A stretch of 64,000 bases of DNA from Caccoplasma intestinavium (GTDB lineage Bacteria; Bacteroidota; Bacteroidia; Bacteroidales; UBA11471): contig DVKT01000063.1 of assembly GCA_018715885.1 (NCBI GenBank), forward strand, positions 1-64,000. Reading direction: 5' to 3'. Shown here one piece after another: positions 26,359 to 34,492 of the stretch (its first letter is position 1; each line of letters starts with the position of its first letter). The translations under genes were made by a program, and so were the position numbers. The notes beneath the pieces were generated by a model, which saw only the letters and a list, made by a program, of their open reading frames with translations, had not been told where the DNA came from and made no database searches.

Positions 26359-27336
26359 ATGAAAAAATTTATCTTATCTATTTGTTGCGTGGCTGCTATG
26401 TGTACCGCATCGGCACAAGAGAGTCATATCTTTCCCGACAGTCTTTACTTATTTTCCTATTTTACCAATAAAGATGCCAATCGGCACGGTATGCACTATG
26501 CTTGGAGCCGGGACGGGTATGAGTGGAATACGGTAGGTAATCCTGTCGGTTTTTTGCAACCCGATACGGCGAGCGATGCACCCCGTTTGCGCGATCCCTT
26601 TTTATTGCAAGACAAGAAAGGCATGTGGCATTGTGTATGGACGACCGACTGGGAATCTCCGCATATCGGATATGCTTCGTCGCCCGACTTGATACATTGG
26701 AGTGAGCCGCAACTCTTGTATGTCATGCAGAGTGCCGGTTACGAACCTCGAAACTGTTGGGCTCCGGAGATGTTGTATGACGAGGAAAACGACAGATATC
26801 TGATATTTTGGGCCAGTACTATCAAGGTCGATGGGAAATGGAGAACCGAAGATGGGAAAAAATACGATAACCGCATGTATTATACGGCTACACGCGATTT
26901 TAAAACGTTCTCTCCTGCCCGACCGTTTCTCGATTACGGATACAATGTCATCGATGCGACTGTGCGTCGTGTTGGCGAGACCTATTACATGATTTACAAA
27001 GACGAGCGGGAATTGCCGTCGCCCCATAAATATTTGTTGGTAGCGACATCGAAACATGCGGCAGGACCTTATGTCCCGCTTACCGGGAAACCGTTTACAC
27101 CCTCATGGGTCGAAGGTCCTTCCTTTATAAGGTTGCCCGATGGTACGTTTATATGTTATATGGATAATTATCGTAAGCATCGTTATAGTGCAATGACAAC
27201 TCGTGATTTTATTCATTGGGAGGAAGCACCCCGCAAGCTTTCCTTGCCTTCGGGTGCGGCTCACGGAGCTGTACTGAAAGTACCCTCTTCGGTTGTCGAT
27301 ACGTTGCTTCGCTATGCTTCCGGACGTTTTGAATAA
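26359..27336 (+). CDS. GH43-like five-bladed beta-propeller glycosidase
   Basis: A 325-residue exported protein (signal peptide about 1-19, ending ASAQ) with the repeated blade pattern of family GH43 arabinosidases/xylosidases: RLRDPFLLQDKKGMWHCVW with the catalytic-base-type Asp in RDPF, CWAPEMLYDEENDRYLIFW, DATVRRVGETYYMIYKDE and WVEGPSFIRLPDGTFICYM with a candidate acid Glu in VEGPS. Length is normal for a single-domain member. It leads two GH51 arabinofuranosidases (36-base gap), so arabinan or arabinogalactan side chains are the likely target. The exact subfamily is not assignable by eye. Confidence 0.82.
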   Translation: MKKFILSICCVAAMCTASAQESHIFPDSLYLFSYFTNKDANRHGMHYAWSRDGYEWNTVGNPVGFLQPDTASDAPRLRDPFLLQDKKGMWHCVWTTDWESPHIGYASSPDLIHWSEPQLLYVMQSAGYEPRNCWAPEMLYDEENDRYLIFWASTIKVDGKWRTEDGKKYDNRMYYTATRDFKTFSPARPFLDYGYNVIDATVRRVGETYYMIYKDERELPSPHKYLLVATSKHAAGPYVPLTGKPFTPSWVEGPSFIRLPDGTFICYMDNYRKHRYSAMTTRDFIHWEEAPRKLSLPSGAAHGAVLKVPSSVVDTLLRYASGRFE

Positions 27337-27372
27337 AGGCTTTTTCGAATCCATGCTTAAATCGATACTGTG

Positions 27373-29325
27373 ATGAAAACAAAAAAACTATCTTTTTTGC
27401 TGCTGCTGGTGGTAATCGTTTTTCCGTTGTCGGCTCAACGTACGTTGTCTGTCTCGGTGAAACCCGGGGCGGAGATAAATCCCGATATGTACGGCGTGTT
27501 TTTCGAAGATATCAACTTTGGAGCCGACGGCGGATTGTATGCCGAGTTGGTGAAAAACCGTTCTTTCGAGTTTGATTATCCCCTTATGGGGTGGACTCCG
27601 TTCGGAAAAGTTTCGGTCGAGACCGAAGATCCGGCTTTTGATAGGAATCCGCATTATGTGCGTCTTACCGAGGAAGGTACATACAAACGAGCCGGATTAC
27701 AGAATGAAGGATTCGTCGAGGGTATGAGTCTTGTCAAAGGTAAAGAATACCGTTTGACTTTTTATGCCCGGTTGCATGGAGAAAAGCCGGTTCGGTTGCG
27801 TTTCGAGTTTATAACATCGTCAAATAATTCCATGTCGTCTGAGAAAGTCGAAGTATCTTCGCTTGATTGGAAGAAATATACCATTTTGTTGAAAGCCGGG
27901 AAGACTGATGCTCATGCCCGGTTGCGTCTGAGTTTGGAGACGAAAGGCGTCCTCGACATCGACCATATTTCGCTTTTCCCTGTCGATACGTGGAAGGGAC
28001 GGGAGAATGGTTTACGTCGGGATTTGGTACAGGCCCTTTATGATTTACGCCCCGGCGTACTTCGTTTTCCCGGAGGTTGTATTGTTGAAGGGGCTAACCT
28101 CGATACCCGTTATCAGTGGAAAAATACAGTAGGACCGGTCGAGAATCGTCCTTATAACGATAACCGATGGAACTACACTTTTCGCCATCGTCTCTATCCC
28201 GATTATTACCAAAGTTATGGCTTGGGTTTCTATGAATACTTCTTGTTGTGCGAGGATATAGGAGCAGAACCGTTGCCGGTATTGAATTGCGGCATGGGTT
28301 GCCAATACCAGTCGGGAGAACTTGTCCCGCTTGACGAAATAGACTCTTATGTACAAGACGCATTGGATCTGGTGGAGTTTGCCAATGGAGACACCACGAC
28401 ACAATGGGGCGGCTTGCGTGCCCGCATGGGACACCCCGAACCGTTCGGACTGAAATATCTCGGTATCGGCAATGAGCAGTGGGGCGAAGAATTTGTAAAA
28501 CGGGAAGCACTGTTTGTGGAGGCTTTACGCAAACAGTGCCCCGGGATTCTTATCGTAGGCTCTTCGGGTCCGTCGGCCGACGGGGATCGATTTGACTACC
28601 TGTGGCCCGAAATGAAACGTCTCGGCGTAGATTTTGTCGATGAGCATTATTACAAACCGCCCGAGTGGTTCTATGACAATGCCGGCCGCTACGACGGCTA
28701 TGACCGCAAAGGTCCGAAAGTATATGCCGGCGAATATGCTTCGCATCACAAGACACGGGCCAATAATTTTGAAACGGCGCTTTCCGAGGCGGCATTTCTC
28801 ACCGGTGTGGAGCGTAATGCCGATGTCGTGCGATTGGCTACTTACGCACCGCTTTTCGCCCATGTAGATGCTTGGCAGTGGCGTCCCGATATGATTTGGT
28901 TCGATAACAGTCGGGTACTTCTTACCCCCAATTATTATGTCCAGCAGCTCTACTCTCACCACAAAGGAACGCATACATTGCGTCTTACCGAGAACGGCGA
29001 GCCGGTGAATGGTCGGGAGGATCTTTATGCCAGTGCCGTGTACGATGCCGACTCTTCGCGTATCATCGTGAAGATAGTCAATACGGCAATCGTCGAGCAG
29101 AAGGTTGTTTTGCGTTTCGACGGGTTGAAGCGTCGGCAGGCCTTGCAGGATAGGGCTCCTATCATATACTTGCAAGCCGATGATAAAGAGGCGGTCAATA
29201 CCTTTAAAGAACCCGAGGCGATCGTGCCGCAAATGTCGGTTGCCGAAGTTTCCGGCAAGGAGTGTCGCTTGACCCTTTCTCCGCAATCGTTTCAGGTGAT
29301 TTCCATACTCTTTGTTTCCAAATAA
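27373..29325 (+). CDS. GH51 alpha-L-arabinofuranosidase (longer form)
   Basis: A 650-residue exported enzyme (signal peptide about 1-19, ending LSAQ). The N-terminal DMYGVFFEDINFGADGG stretch and a carbohydrate-binding-like insertion (about 90-200) are those of the longer GH51 form. The barrel carries acid/base Glu near 367 in GIGNEQWG and nucleophile Glu near 454 in YAGEYASH. It cleaves terminal alpha-L-arabinofuranose with retention. ATG at 27373 is used; a GTG directly before it is possible. The next GH51 starts 18 bases after its stop, and the two differ greatly in length and sequence, so they are not a recent duplication. Confidence 0.94.
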   Translation: MKTKKLSFLLLLVVIVFPLSAQRTLSVSVKPGAEINPDMYGVFFEDINFGADGGLYAELVKNRSFEFDYPLMGWTPFGKVSVETEDPAFDRNPHYVRLTEEGTYKRAGLQNEGFVEGMSLVKGKEYRLTFYARLHGEKPVRLRFEFITSSNNSMSSEKVEVSSLDWKKYTILLKAGKTDAHARLRLSLETKGVLDIDHISLFPVDTWKGRENGLRRDLVQALYDLRPGVLRFPGGCIVEGANLDTRYQWKNTVGPVENRPYNDNRWNYTFRHRLYPDYYQSYGLGFYEYFLLCEDIGAEPLPVLNCGMGCQYQSGELVPLDEIDSYVQDALDLVEFANGDTTTQWGGLRARMGHPEPFGLKYLGIGNEQWGEEFVKREALFVEALRKQCPGILIVGSSGPSADGDRFDYLWPEMKRLGVDFVDEHYYKPPEWFYDNAGRYDGYDRKGPKVYAGEYASHHKTRANNFETALSEAAFLTGVERNADVVRLATYAPLFAHVDAWQWRPDMIWFDNSRVLLTPNYYVQQLYSHHKGTHTLRLTENGEPVNGREDLYASAVYDADSSRIIVKIVNTAIVEQKVVLRFDGLKRRQALQDRAPIIYLQADDKEAVNTFKEPEAIVPQMSVAEVSGKECRLTLSPQSFQVISILFVSK

Positions 29326-29343
29326 TCTTTGAAATCATATACT

Positions 29344-30876
29344 ATGAAAAAACTTTTTTGTTCGCTCTTTTTGGCCGCATGTACGTGTACAATGAGTGCA
29401 CAAGATGTGGTAACGGTGGCGGTTCACCCTTCGCAGGGTACACAGAAGATCAGCCGTCATATCTACGGGCAGTTTGCCGAGCATCTGGGAACTTGTATTT
29501 ATGGTGGATTATGGGTCGGCGAGGAGTCGCCTATTCCCAATACCAAAGGGTATCGTACCGACGTGCTTGAAGCGCTCAAACGTCTCGATATTCCCAATCT
29601 CCGGTGGCCGGGCGGCTGTTTTGCCGATGAATACCACTGGATGGACGGCATAGGTCCTCGTAACGAGCGTCCCAAGATGAGTAACAACAACTGGGGCGGA
29701 CTGGTCGAAGACAACAGTTTCGGTACGCATGAGTTTCTCAATCTTTGCGAAATACTCGGTTGTGAGCCTTATGTAAGTCTCAATGTAGGGAGTGGAACGG
29801 TCGAGGAAATGGCCAAATGGGTGGAATACATGACTTCCGACGGAGATACCCCGATGGCCAAACTGCGGCGGGAGAACGGTCGCGATAAGGCGTGGAAAGT
29901 ACGTTTTATCGGAGTCGGTAACGAAAGTTGGGGATGCGGTGGGAATATGCGTCCCGAGTATTACGCCGATCTGTACCGTCGTTATGCGACTTATTGCCGT
30001 AATTACGACGGGAATCGCTTGTTCAAAATCGCTTGCGGAGCCGGCGAGTATGACCTGAACTGGACGGAAACGATGATGAAACGGGTCGGAACCCGCATGA
30101 ACGGTTTATCGCTCCACTATTATACCGTAACGGGTTGGAAAGGAAAGAAAGGTTCGGCGACAGAGTTCGATGACGAAGATTATTACTGGACGATAGGCAA
30201 GTGTCTCGACATCGAGAACGCGATCAAGGCACACATCGCCATTATGGACAAGTACGATCCGCAGAAGCGGGTGGGGCTTATGGTCGACGAGTGGGGCACA
30301 TGGTGGGAACCCGAGCCCGGTACGCAGCTTTTCCAGCAGAACACGCTGCGCGATGCTTTTGTAGCCGCCCTTTCGCTCAATGTTTTCCATAAGTATGTCG
30401 ACCGCATACGCATGACGAATATCGCTCAGGTTGTCAACGTTTTGCAATCGATGATTCTCACTCGGGGCGATAAGATGGTACTCACGCCTACCTATTATGT
30501 CTATGAGATGTACCGGCCACATCAGGACGCTGTTTACCTTCCGCTCGACATTGACGCGCCTATTCGTAAGGTACGCGATGACCGCACGATACCGTTGGTA
30601 AGTGCAACGGCTTCTCGCGATGAGCAGGGTCGCATACATGTTTCTTTGGCGAATGTCGATGTCGATAAGTCGCGGAAGGTGCGTGTTACGCTCGATGAGG
30701 TGAAAGCGACAAAGGTATCGGGAACGATATTGACTTCGAAAAAGATAACCGACCTCAATACATTCGAGAAGCCCGATAAAGTAAAATTGGTTCCTTTCAA
30801 GGGCGCGAAGTTGGCGAAAGGGGTCGTTGAGGTGAATTTGCCGGCACATTCCATCGTTACACTCGAAATCGAATAA
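29344..30876 (+). CDS. GH51 alpha-L-arabinofuranosidase (shorter form)
   Basis: A 510-residue exported enzyme (signal peptide about 1-18, ending MSAQ). It has the short GH51 architecture with ISRHIYGQFAEHLG at the N-terminus, LRWPGGCFADEYHW, acid/base Glu near 194 in GVGNESWGCGG and nucleophile Glu near 315 in MVDEWGTWW, then a C-terminal beta domain. It should release arabinofuranose from short arabino-oligosaccharides, complementing the longer GH51 upstream. Many short GH51 enzymes are cytosolic; the signal peptide here indicates periplasmic action. It ends its operon; no hairpin terminator follows, only the repeat cluster. Confidence 0.94.
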   Translation: MKKLFCSLFLAACTCTMSAQDVVTVAVHPSQGTQKISRHIYGQFAEHLGTCIYGGLWVGEESPIPNTKGYRTDVLEALKRLDIPNLRWPGGCFADEYHWMDGIGPRNERPKMSNNNWGGLVEDNSFGTHEFLNLCEILGCEPYVSLNVGSGTVEEMAKWVEYMTSDGDTPMAKLRRENGRDKAWKVRFIGVGNESWGCGGNMRPEYYADLYRRYATYCRNYDGNRLFKIACGAGEYDLNWTETMMKRVGTRMNGLSLHYYTVTGWKGKKGSATEFDDEDYYWTIGKCLDIENAIKAHIAIMDKYDPQKRVGLMVDEWGTWWEPEPGTQLFQQNTLRDAFVAALSLNVFHKYVDRIRMTNIAQVVNVLQSMILTRGDKMVLTPTYYVYEMYRPHQDAVYLPLDIDAPIRKVRDDRTIPLVSATASRDEQGRIHVSLANVDVDKSRKVRVTLDEVKATKVSGTILTSKKITDLNTFEKPDKVKLVPFKGAKLAKGVVEVNLPAHSIVTLEIE

Positions 30877-30883
30877 CAAAAAC

Positions 30884-31316
30884 TGTTATTCTGAACGTAG
30901 CATTAGCAAAGCAATGAATCCCTTGCCAAAATATATGTCATTCTGACGACTGTGAGGGAGGAAGAATCTCCTGCAAACTCCATTGTCATTCTGAACGGAA
31001 TGCAGTGGAGTGAAGAATCTCCCACCAAGAAAGCACGAACAGAGTGAAGAACCTCTTGGATAGGAGCGTTGAGGGAGAGATGCTTCACTGCTGCTCAGCA
31101 TGACAGGGTATTGTTTGGGATATTCCTCACGTTCGACCACAGGTCTCGGTTCGGAATGACATTATTGTCATTCTGAGGCGTGAAGCGCCGAAGAATCTCA
31201 AACAAATTGCAGAAGATTCCTCATATTCATTCGGAATGACAAGCGGTCAAAAAGGCGAGAGATTCCTCGCATACGCTCGGAATAACAAAGGGCTTCCACC
31301 TTCGCTCGGAACGACT
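30884..31316 (-). repeat. Intergenic repeat cluster, copy 3 (inverted relative to copies 2 and 4)
   Basis: Dense TCATTCTGA/GAAGAATCT units. Bases 31009-31131 are the exact reverse complement of 26001-26123, and bases 31190-31239 the exact reverse complement of 37023-37072. Open frames here read PVMLSSSEAS-type peptides that are repeat artefacts. No gene is supported between 30877 and 31564. Confidence 0.9.
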
Positions 31317-31453
31317 GTATGCTAAATGTTGGCGAATATCTCCTATATATTAACGTACTCTACATGCAAGCGCAATTTGATGGAGAAGAAGATATGTCCG
31401 CATTTATCGGGCTGTCCTCTGCCCGGAATGACGACAGCGGCAGAGGGCGGCCG

Positions 31454-31485
31454 TTTGGAAATTTATAAGGAAATGCCTACCTTTG
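31454..31485 (+). promoter_or_regulatory. Promoter of the esterase-GH105 operon
   Basis: TTTG at 31454-31457, a 20-base spacer, then TACCTTTG at 31478-31485. A leader of about 70 bases would precede the start codon at 31565. Confidence 0.78.
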
Positions 31486-31564
31486 CCTTGTCTGCCGACA
31501 GGTTGGGGTAGGTTTCTGTTTTTATTCTTCCTTTCGGTTGCGAACAGTTATTTAAGAAATACCG

Positions 31565-33097
31565 ATGAAAGCACCTGCAATCACATTTTCTCTCGCCCTG
31601 TTTTTCTTTGTACTCTCGTTTTCGGGAGCAAAAGCCGATGTGAAACTTCCGGCTGTTTTGTCCGATAATATGGTCTTGCAACAGGATACCCGTGCCCGCA
31701 TTTGGGGAAAAGCCGCACCCGGTGAGAAAATCACCGTCTCTGTTTCATGGAGTCGCAAAAAACAGAAGACCGTTGCCGCTGCCGATAGCAGTTGGCTGGT
31801 CGAAATCGTTACTCCGGTAGCCTCGACCGAACCCGGCTCGTTGACCGTGAAAGGCCGTAATACCGTCGAGATAAAAAATGTCCTTATCGGGGAAGTGTGG
31901 CTCTGTTCGGGGCAGTCCAATATGGAGTTTCCCGTAGACCGCGATACGACCAGCCGGTGGAAAAACGCCATGACCACCGTCAAGGAGGAGTTGCAGAACG
32001 CCGACTATCCCGAGATCCGTTTTTTTAGGGTCGAACATCAACTGGCGCCCGATGCCCCCGCCGATGATTGCAGCGGTGTGTGGGAGGTTTGCACCCCGGC
32101 GACTGCTGCCCGTTTTTCGGCCGTCGGATTTATTTTCGGCCGCAAGATACATAACGAGATACACCGTCCCGTAGGGCTTATACAGTCGACGTGGGGCGGC
32201 ACTCATGCCGAGTCATGGACCAAGAAAGAGGCCATGCAGGGTGTTTATTACGACAATTTACGGGCAGAACAGAAAAGCATTATCGAGAATGCTCCGGCTG
32301 AGAAAAAACGGTATGAGCGGGAAATAGCCGCATATAAAACGGCCAAAGCCATCAATCCCGATACCGTGCTGAAAACCCCTGATAAAGCGAAGAAACTCAA
32401 CGACAATCTGCGTATGTCGACCCTTTGGAACGGCATGATCAATCCCATATTGCCCTATACCATCAAAGGGGTTATCTGGTATCAGGGAGAGAGCAACGAC
32501 AGTCGGGCGGCCGATTACCAGATGGTGTTTACCAACCTTATCCGCAGTTGGCGGGCCGAGTGGAAGCAGGGCGATTTCCCTTTCTATTTCGTGCAGATAG
32601 CGCCTTATCGCAAACAATCGCCTACCTTGCGCGAAGGGCAACTGCGCACATGGCAGACGGTGAAAAATACCGGTATGGCCGTTATTACCGATGCGGGCGA
32701 CTCGACCAACATTCACCCTCGTAACAAAGTCATTCCCGGCGAGCGTCTCGCATACTGGGCCTTGTCGCACGATTACGACATCGATGTGCCGTATATGGGA
32801 CCTGTATATAAGAGCATGACGGTGAGGGGAGGCGTAGCCGAGTTGTCGTTCGATTATACGGGATCGGGGCTCGACTCCAAAGGGCAACCCCTCAAAGGCT
32901 TTGTCATAGCCGGCGACGACGGTGTGTTCTATCCGGCGCAAGCCGTTATCAGAGGCGATAAGGTCGAAGTATCGTCGCCCCAAGTGTCGTTGCCCGTAGC
33001 GGTACGTTACGGGTGGGATAAGTTTTTCCGGGTCAATCTCTATAACCGCGAAGGATTGCCGGCGACACCGTTCCGTACCGATGACTGGAAATTGTAA
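31565..33097 (+). CDS. Sialate O-acetylesterase-family carbohydrate esterase
   Basis: A 510-residue exported SGNH esterase with a signal peptide (about 1-24, ending GAKA). The N-terminal LPAVLSDNMVLQQD is the family's beta-domain opening, WLCSGQSNMEFPV (about 113-124) holds the catalytic Ser, GVIWYQGESND (about 308) is the next block, and DSTNIHPRNK carries the catalytic Asp/His pair near 380. The family removes acetyl groups from sialic acid and from plant polysaccharides. In this setting acetylated rhamnogalacturonan is the likely substrate, by inference. It leads a GH105 gene with a 23-base gap. Confidence 0.9.
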   Translation: MKAPAITFSLALFFFVLSFSGAKADVKLPAVLSDNMVLQQDTRARIWGKAAPGEKITVSVSWSRKKQKTVAAADSSWLVEIVTPVASTEPGSLTVKGRNTVEIKNVLIGEVWLCSGQSNMEFPVDRDTTSRWKNAMTTVKEELQNADYPEIRFFRVEHQLAPDAPADDCSGVWEVCTPATAARFSAVGFIFGRKIHNEIHRPVGLIQSTWGGTHAESWTKKEAMQGVYYDNLRAEQKSIIENAPAEKKRYEREIAAYKTAKAINPDTVLKTPDKAKKLNDNLRMSTLWNGMINPILPYTIKGVIWYQGESNDSRAADYQMVFTNLIRSWRAEWKQGDFPFYFVQIAPYRKQSPTLREGQLRTWQTVKNTGMAVITDAGDSTNIHPRNKVIPGERLAYWALSHDYDIDVPYMGPVYKSMTVRGGVAELSFDYTGSGLDSKGQPLKGFVIAGDDGVFYPAQAVIRGDKVEVSSPQVSLPVAVRYGWDKFFRVNLYNREGLPATPFRTDDWKL

Positions 33098-33120
33098 ATA
33101 CACATAAAAACAAGAAAAAC

Positions 33121-34320
33121 ATGAATTGGAAAACCTCTTTTGCCGTTGCGGCCTGTTGCGCGTGTTCGCTTACCCTTTCGGCTCAAAAAATGTCGGTCGA
33201 GTTTGCTGAGTCGGAGATGAAGCGCGCACCCGAGGCTTGGCAGCTCGATCACGGTAAGCGTCTCTTCTTCGGCTATGCTCAGGGTGTGGGCTGTTGCGCC
33301 ATGCTCGACATGTGGCATTACACCGGCGACCGCAAGTACTATGATTATGTGGCCGAGTGGGCCGATACCCTTATCAACGATAAGGGCGAGATCCACCTCT
33401 ATGAGATGGCCGATTACAATCTCGATTTCATCAACTCCGGAAAAGTGCTTTTCGATGTCTATGCCGAGACGGGCGATCCCAAGTACAAAAAGGCGATGGA
33501 CGTTCTTGTCCGTCAGTTGGCACGCCAGCCCCGTACCCATGAGGGGGCATTTTGGCATAAACTCATTTATCCTTACCAGATATGGCTCGACGGCCTCTAT
33601 ATGGCATCGCCTTTTCTCGCCCGTTACGGAGCTACTTTTGATAAACCCGAGTTGATCGATGATGCCGTGAAGCAGTTCCTTATCTGTGCCCGCCGCACTT
33701 TCGACAACCGCACGGGACTCTATTTCCACGCCTACGACGAGAGCCGCAATCAGCGTTGGGCCGATCCCACTACGGGGCATTCGCCCAATTTCTGGGGACG
33801 CAGCATGGGCTGGTGGTTCATGGCGCTGGTCGATGTGCTCGATTATGTGCCCGAGAATCACCCCCGTCGTGCCGATCTCATCACGATAATCAAGGGCATG
33901 GCCGTTACGCTGCCCGAGTATCAGGATAAGGACGGTCTTTGGTATCAGGTGCTCGACCAGATCGATCGCGAAGGCAACTTTCCCGAGGCTTCTGTTACGT
34001 CGCAGTTTATGTATGCCTATGCCAAGGCGGTAAACAAAGGTTACATCGACTCTTCCTATATCGAGGTTGCGCAGAAGGCTTATGACGGGCTGCGCAAGGA
34101 GTTGCTCAAGAAAAATCCCGACAAGACGTGGACGCTTACCCGTTGTTGCGCCGTGGGCGGATTGGGCGGCAACAAGTACCGCGACGGCTCGTTCGATTAC
34201 TATATCCACGAGCGTATGCGCGATAACGACGCCAAAGCCACCGGGCCGTTTATCATGGGTTGCATACAACTCGAAAAGTACGAGGCTGCGCATGGGACTC
34301 GTCCTGCCCGCAAGCGGTAA
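33121..34320 (+). CDS. GH105 unsaturated rhamnogalacturonyl hydrolase
   Basis: A 399-residue exported enzyme (signal peptide about 1-21, ending LSAQ) of family GH105 (YteR/YesR type). It removes the unsaturated galacturonic acid left by lyases at the non-reducing end of rhamnogalacturonan oligosaccharides. The (alpha/alpha)6-barrel stretches YEMADYNLDFINSGK (catalytic-type Asp region), YPYQIWLDGLYMASPFLARY and GHSPNFWGRSMGWWFMALVD (about 217-237) are typical. A second, quite different GH105 lies at 52112, so there is likely a division of labour. A terminator follows. Confidence 0.93.
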   Translation: MNWKTSFAVAACCACSLTLSAQKMSVEFAESEMKRAPEAWQLDHGKRLFFGYAQGVGCCAMLDMWHYTGDRKYYDYVAEWADTLINDKGEIHLYEMADYNLDFINSGKVLFDVYAETGDPKYKKAMDVLVRQLARQPRTHEGAFWHKLIYPYQIWLDGLYMASPFLARYGATFDKPELIDDAVKQFLICARRTFDNRTGLYFHAYDESRNQRWADPTTGHSPNFWGRSMGWWFMALVDVLDYVPENHPRRADLITIIKGMAVTLPEYQDKDGLWYQVLDQIDREGNFPEASVTSQFMYAYAKAVNKGYIDSSYIEVAQKAYDGLRKELLKKNPDKTWTLTRCCAVGGLGGNKYRDGSFDYYIHERMRDNDAKATGPFIMGCIQLEKYEAAHGTRPARKR

Positions 34321-34379
34321 AAAAATCCTAAATTTGTTTGGAATAGAGACTCGCTGTCAAAAAAAACAGTTTTAATATC

Positions 34380-34415
34380 AAAAGAGTTATTTCAATACAC
34401 CGAAATAACTCTTTT
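34380..34415 (+). terminator. Terminator after GH105 (first copy)
   Basis: A perfect 14-base stem (34380-34393 with 34402-34415), 8-base loop, 59 bases after the stop and 77 bases before the next start. Confidence 0.8.
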
Positions 34416-34492
34416 CTTTGCCTGTTAGAAAACTCAAATCATATTGATAGATATTTTTTTCAAGTATAAACTTAACTAATACCAAAAGTATC

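Noticed and set aside
27373..30876. Recent tandem duplication of GH51 genes
   Set aside because: The two proteins differ in length by 140 residues and share little beyond catalytic motifs, so they are distinct subfamilies rather than a new duplicate.
30886..31140. Minus-strand open frame of 84 codons reading PVMLSSSEASLPQR and similar
   Set aside because: It lies wholly in the repeat cluster, and the same peptide appears from the copy at 36.8 kb. It is a translation artefact of the repeat, not a gene.
25890..31316. Composite transposon suggested by inverted flanking repeats
   Set aside because: No transposase is encoded, the arms lie in a repeat family found elsewhere, and I see no target-site duplication. 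Recombination between repeats explains it better.
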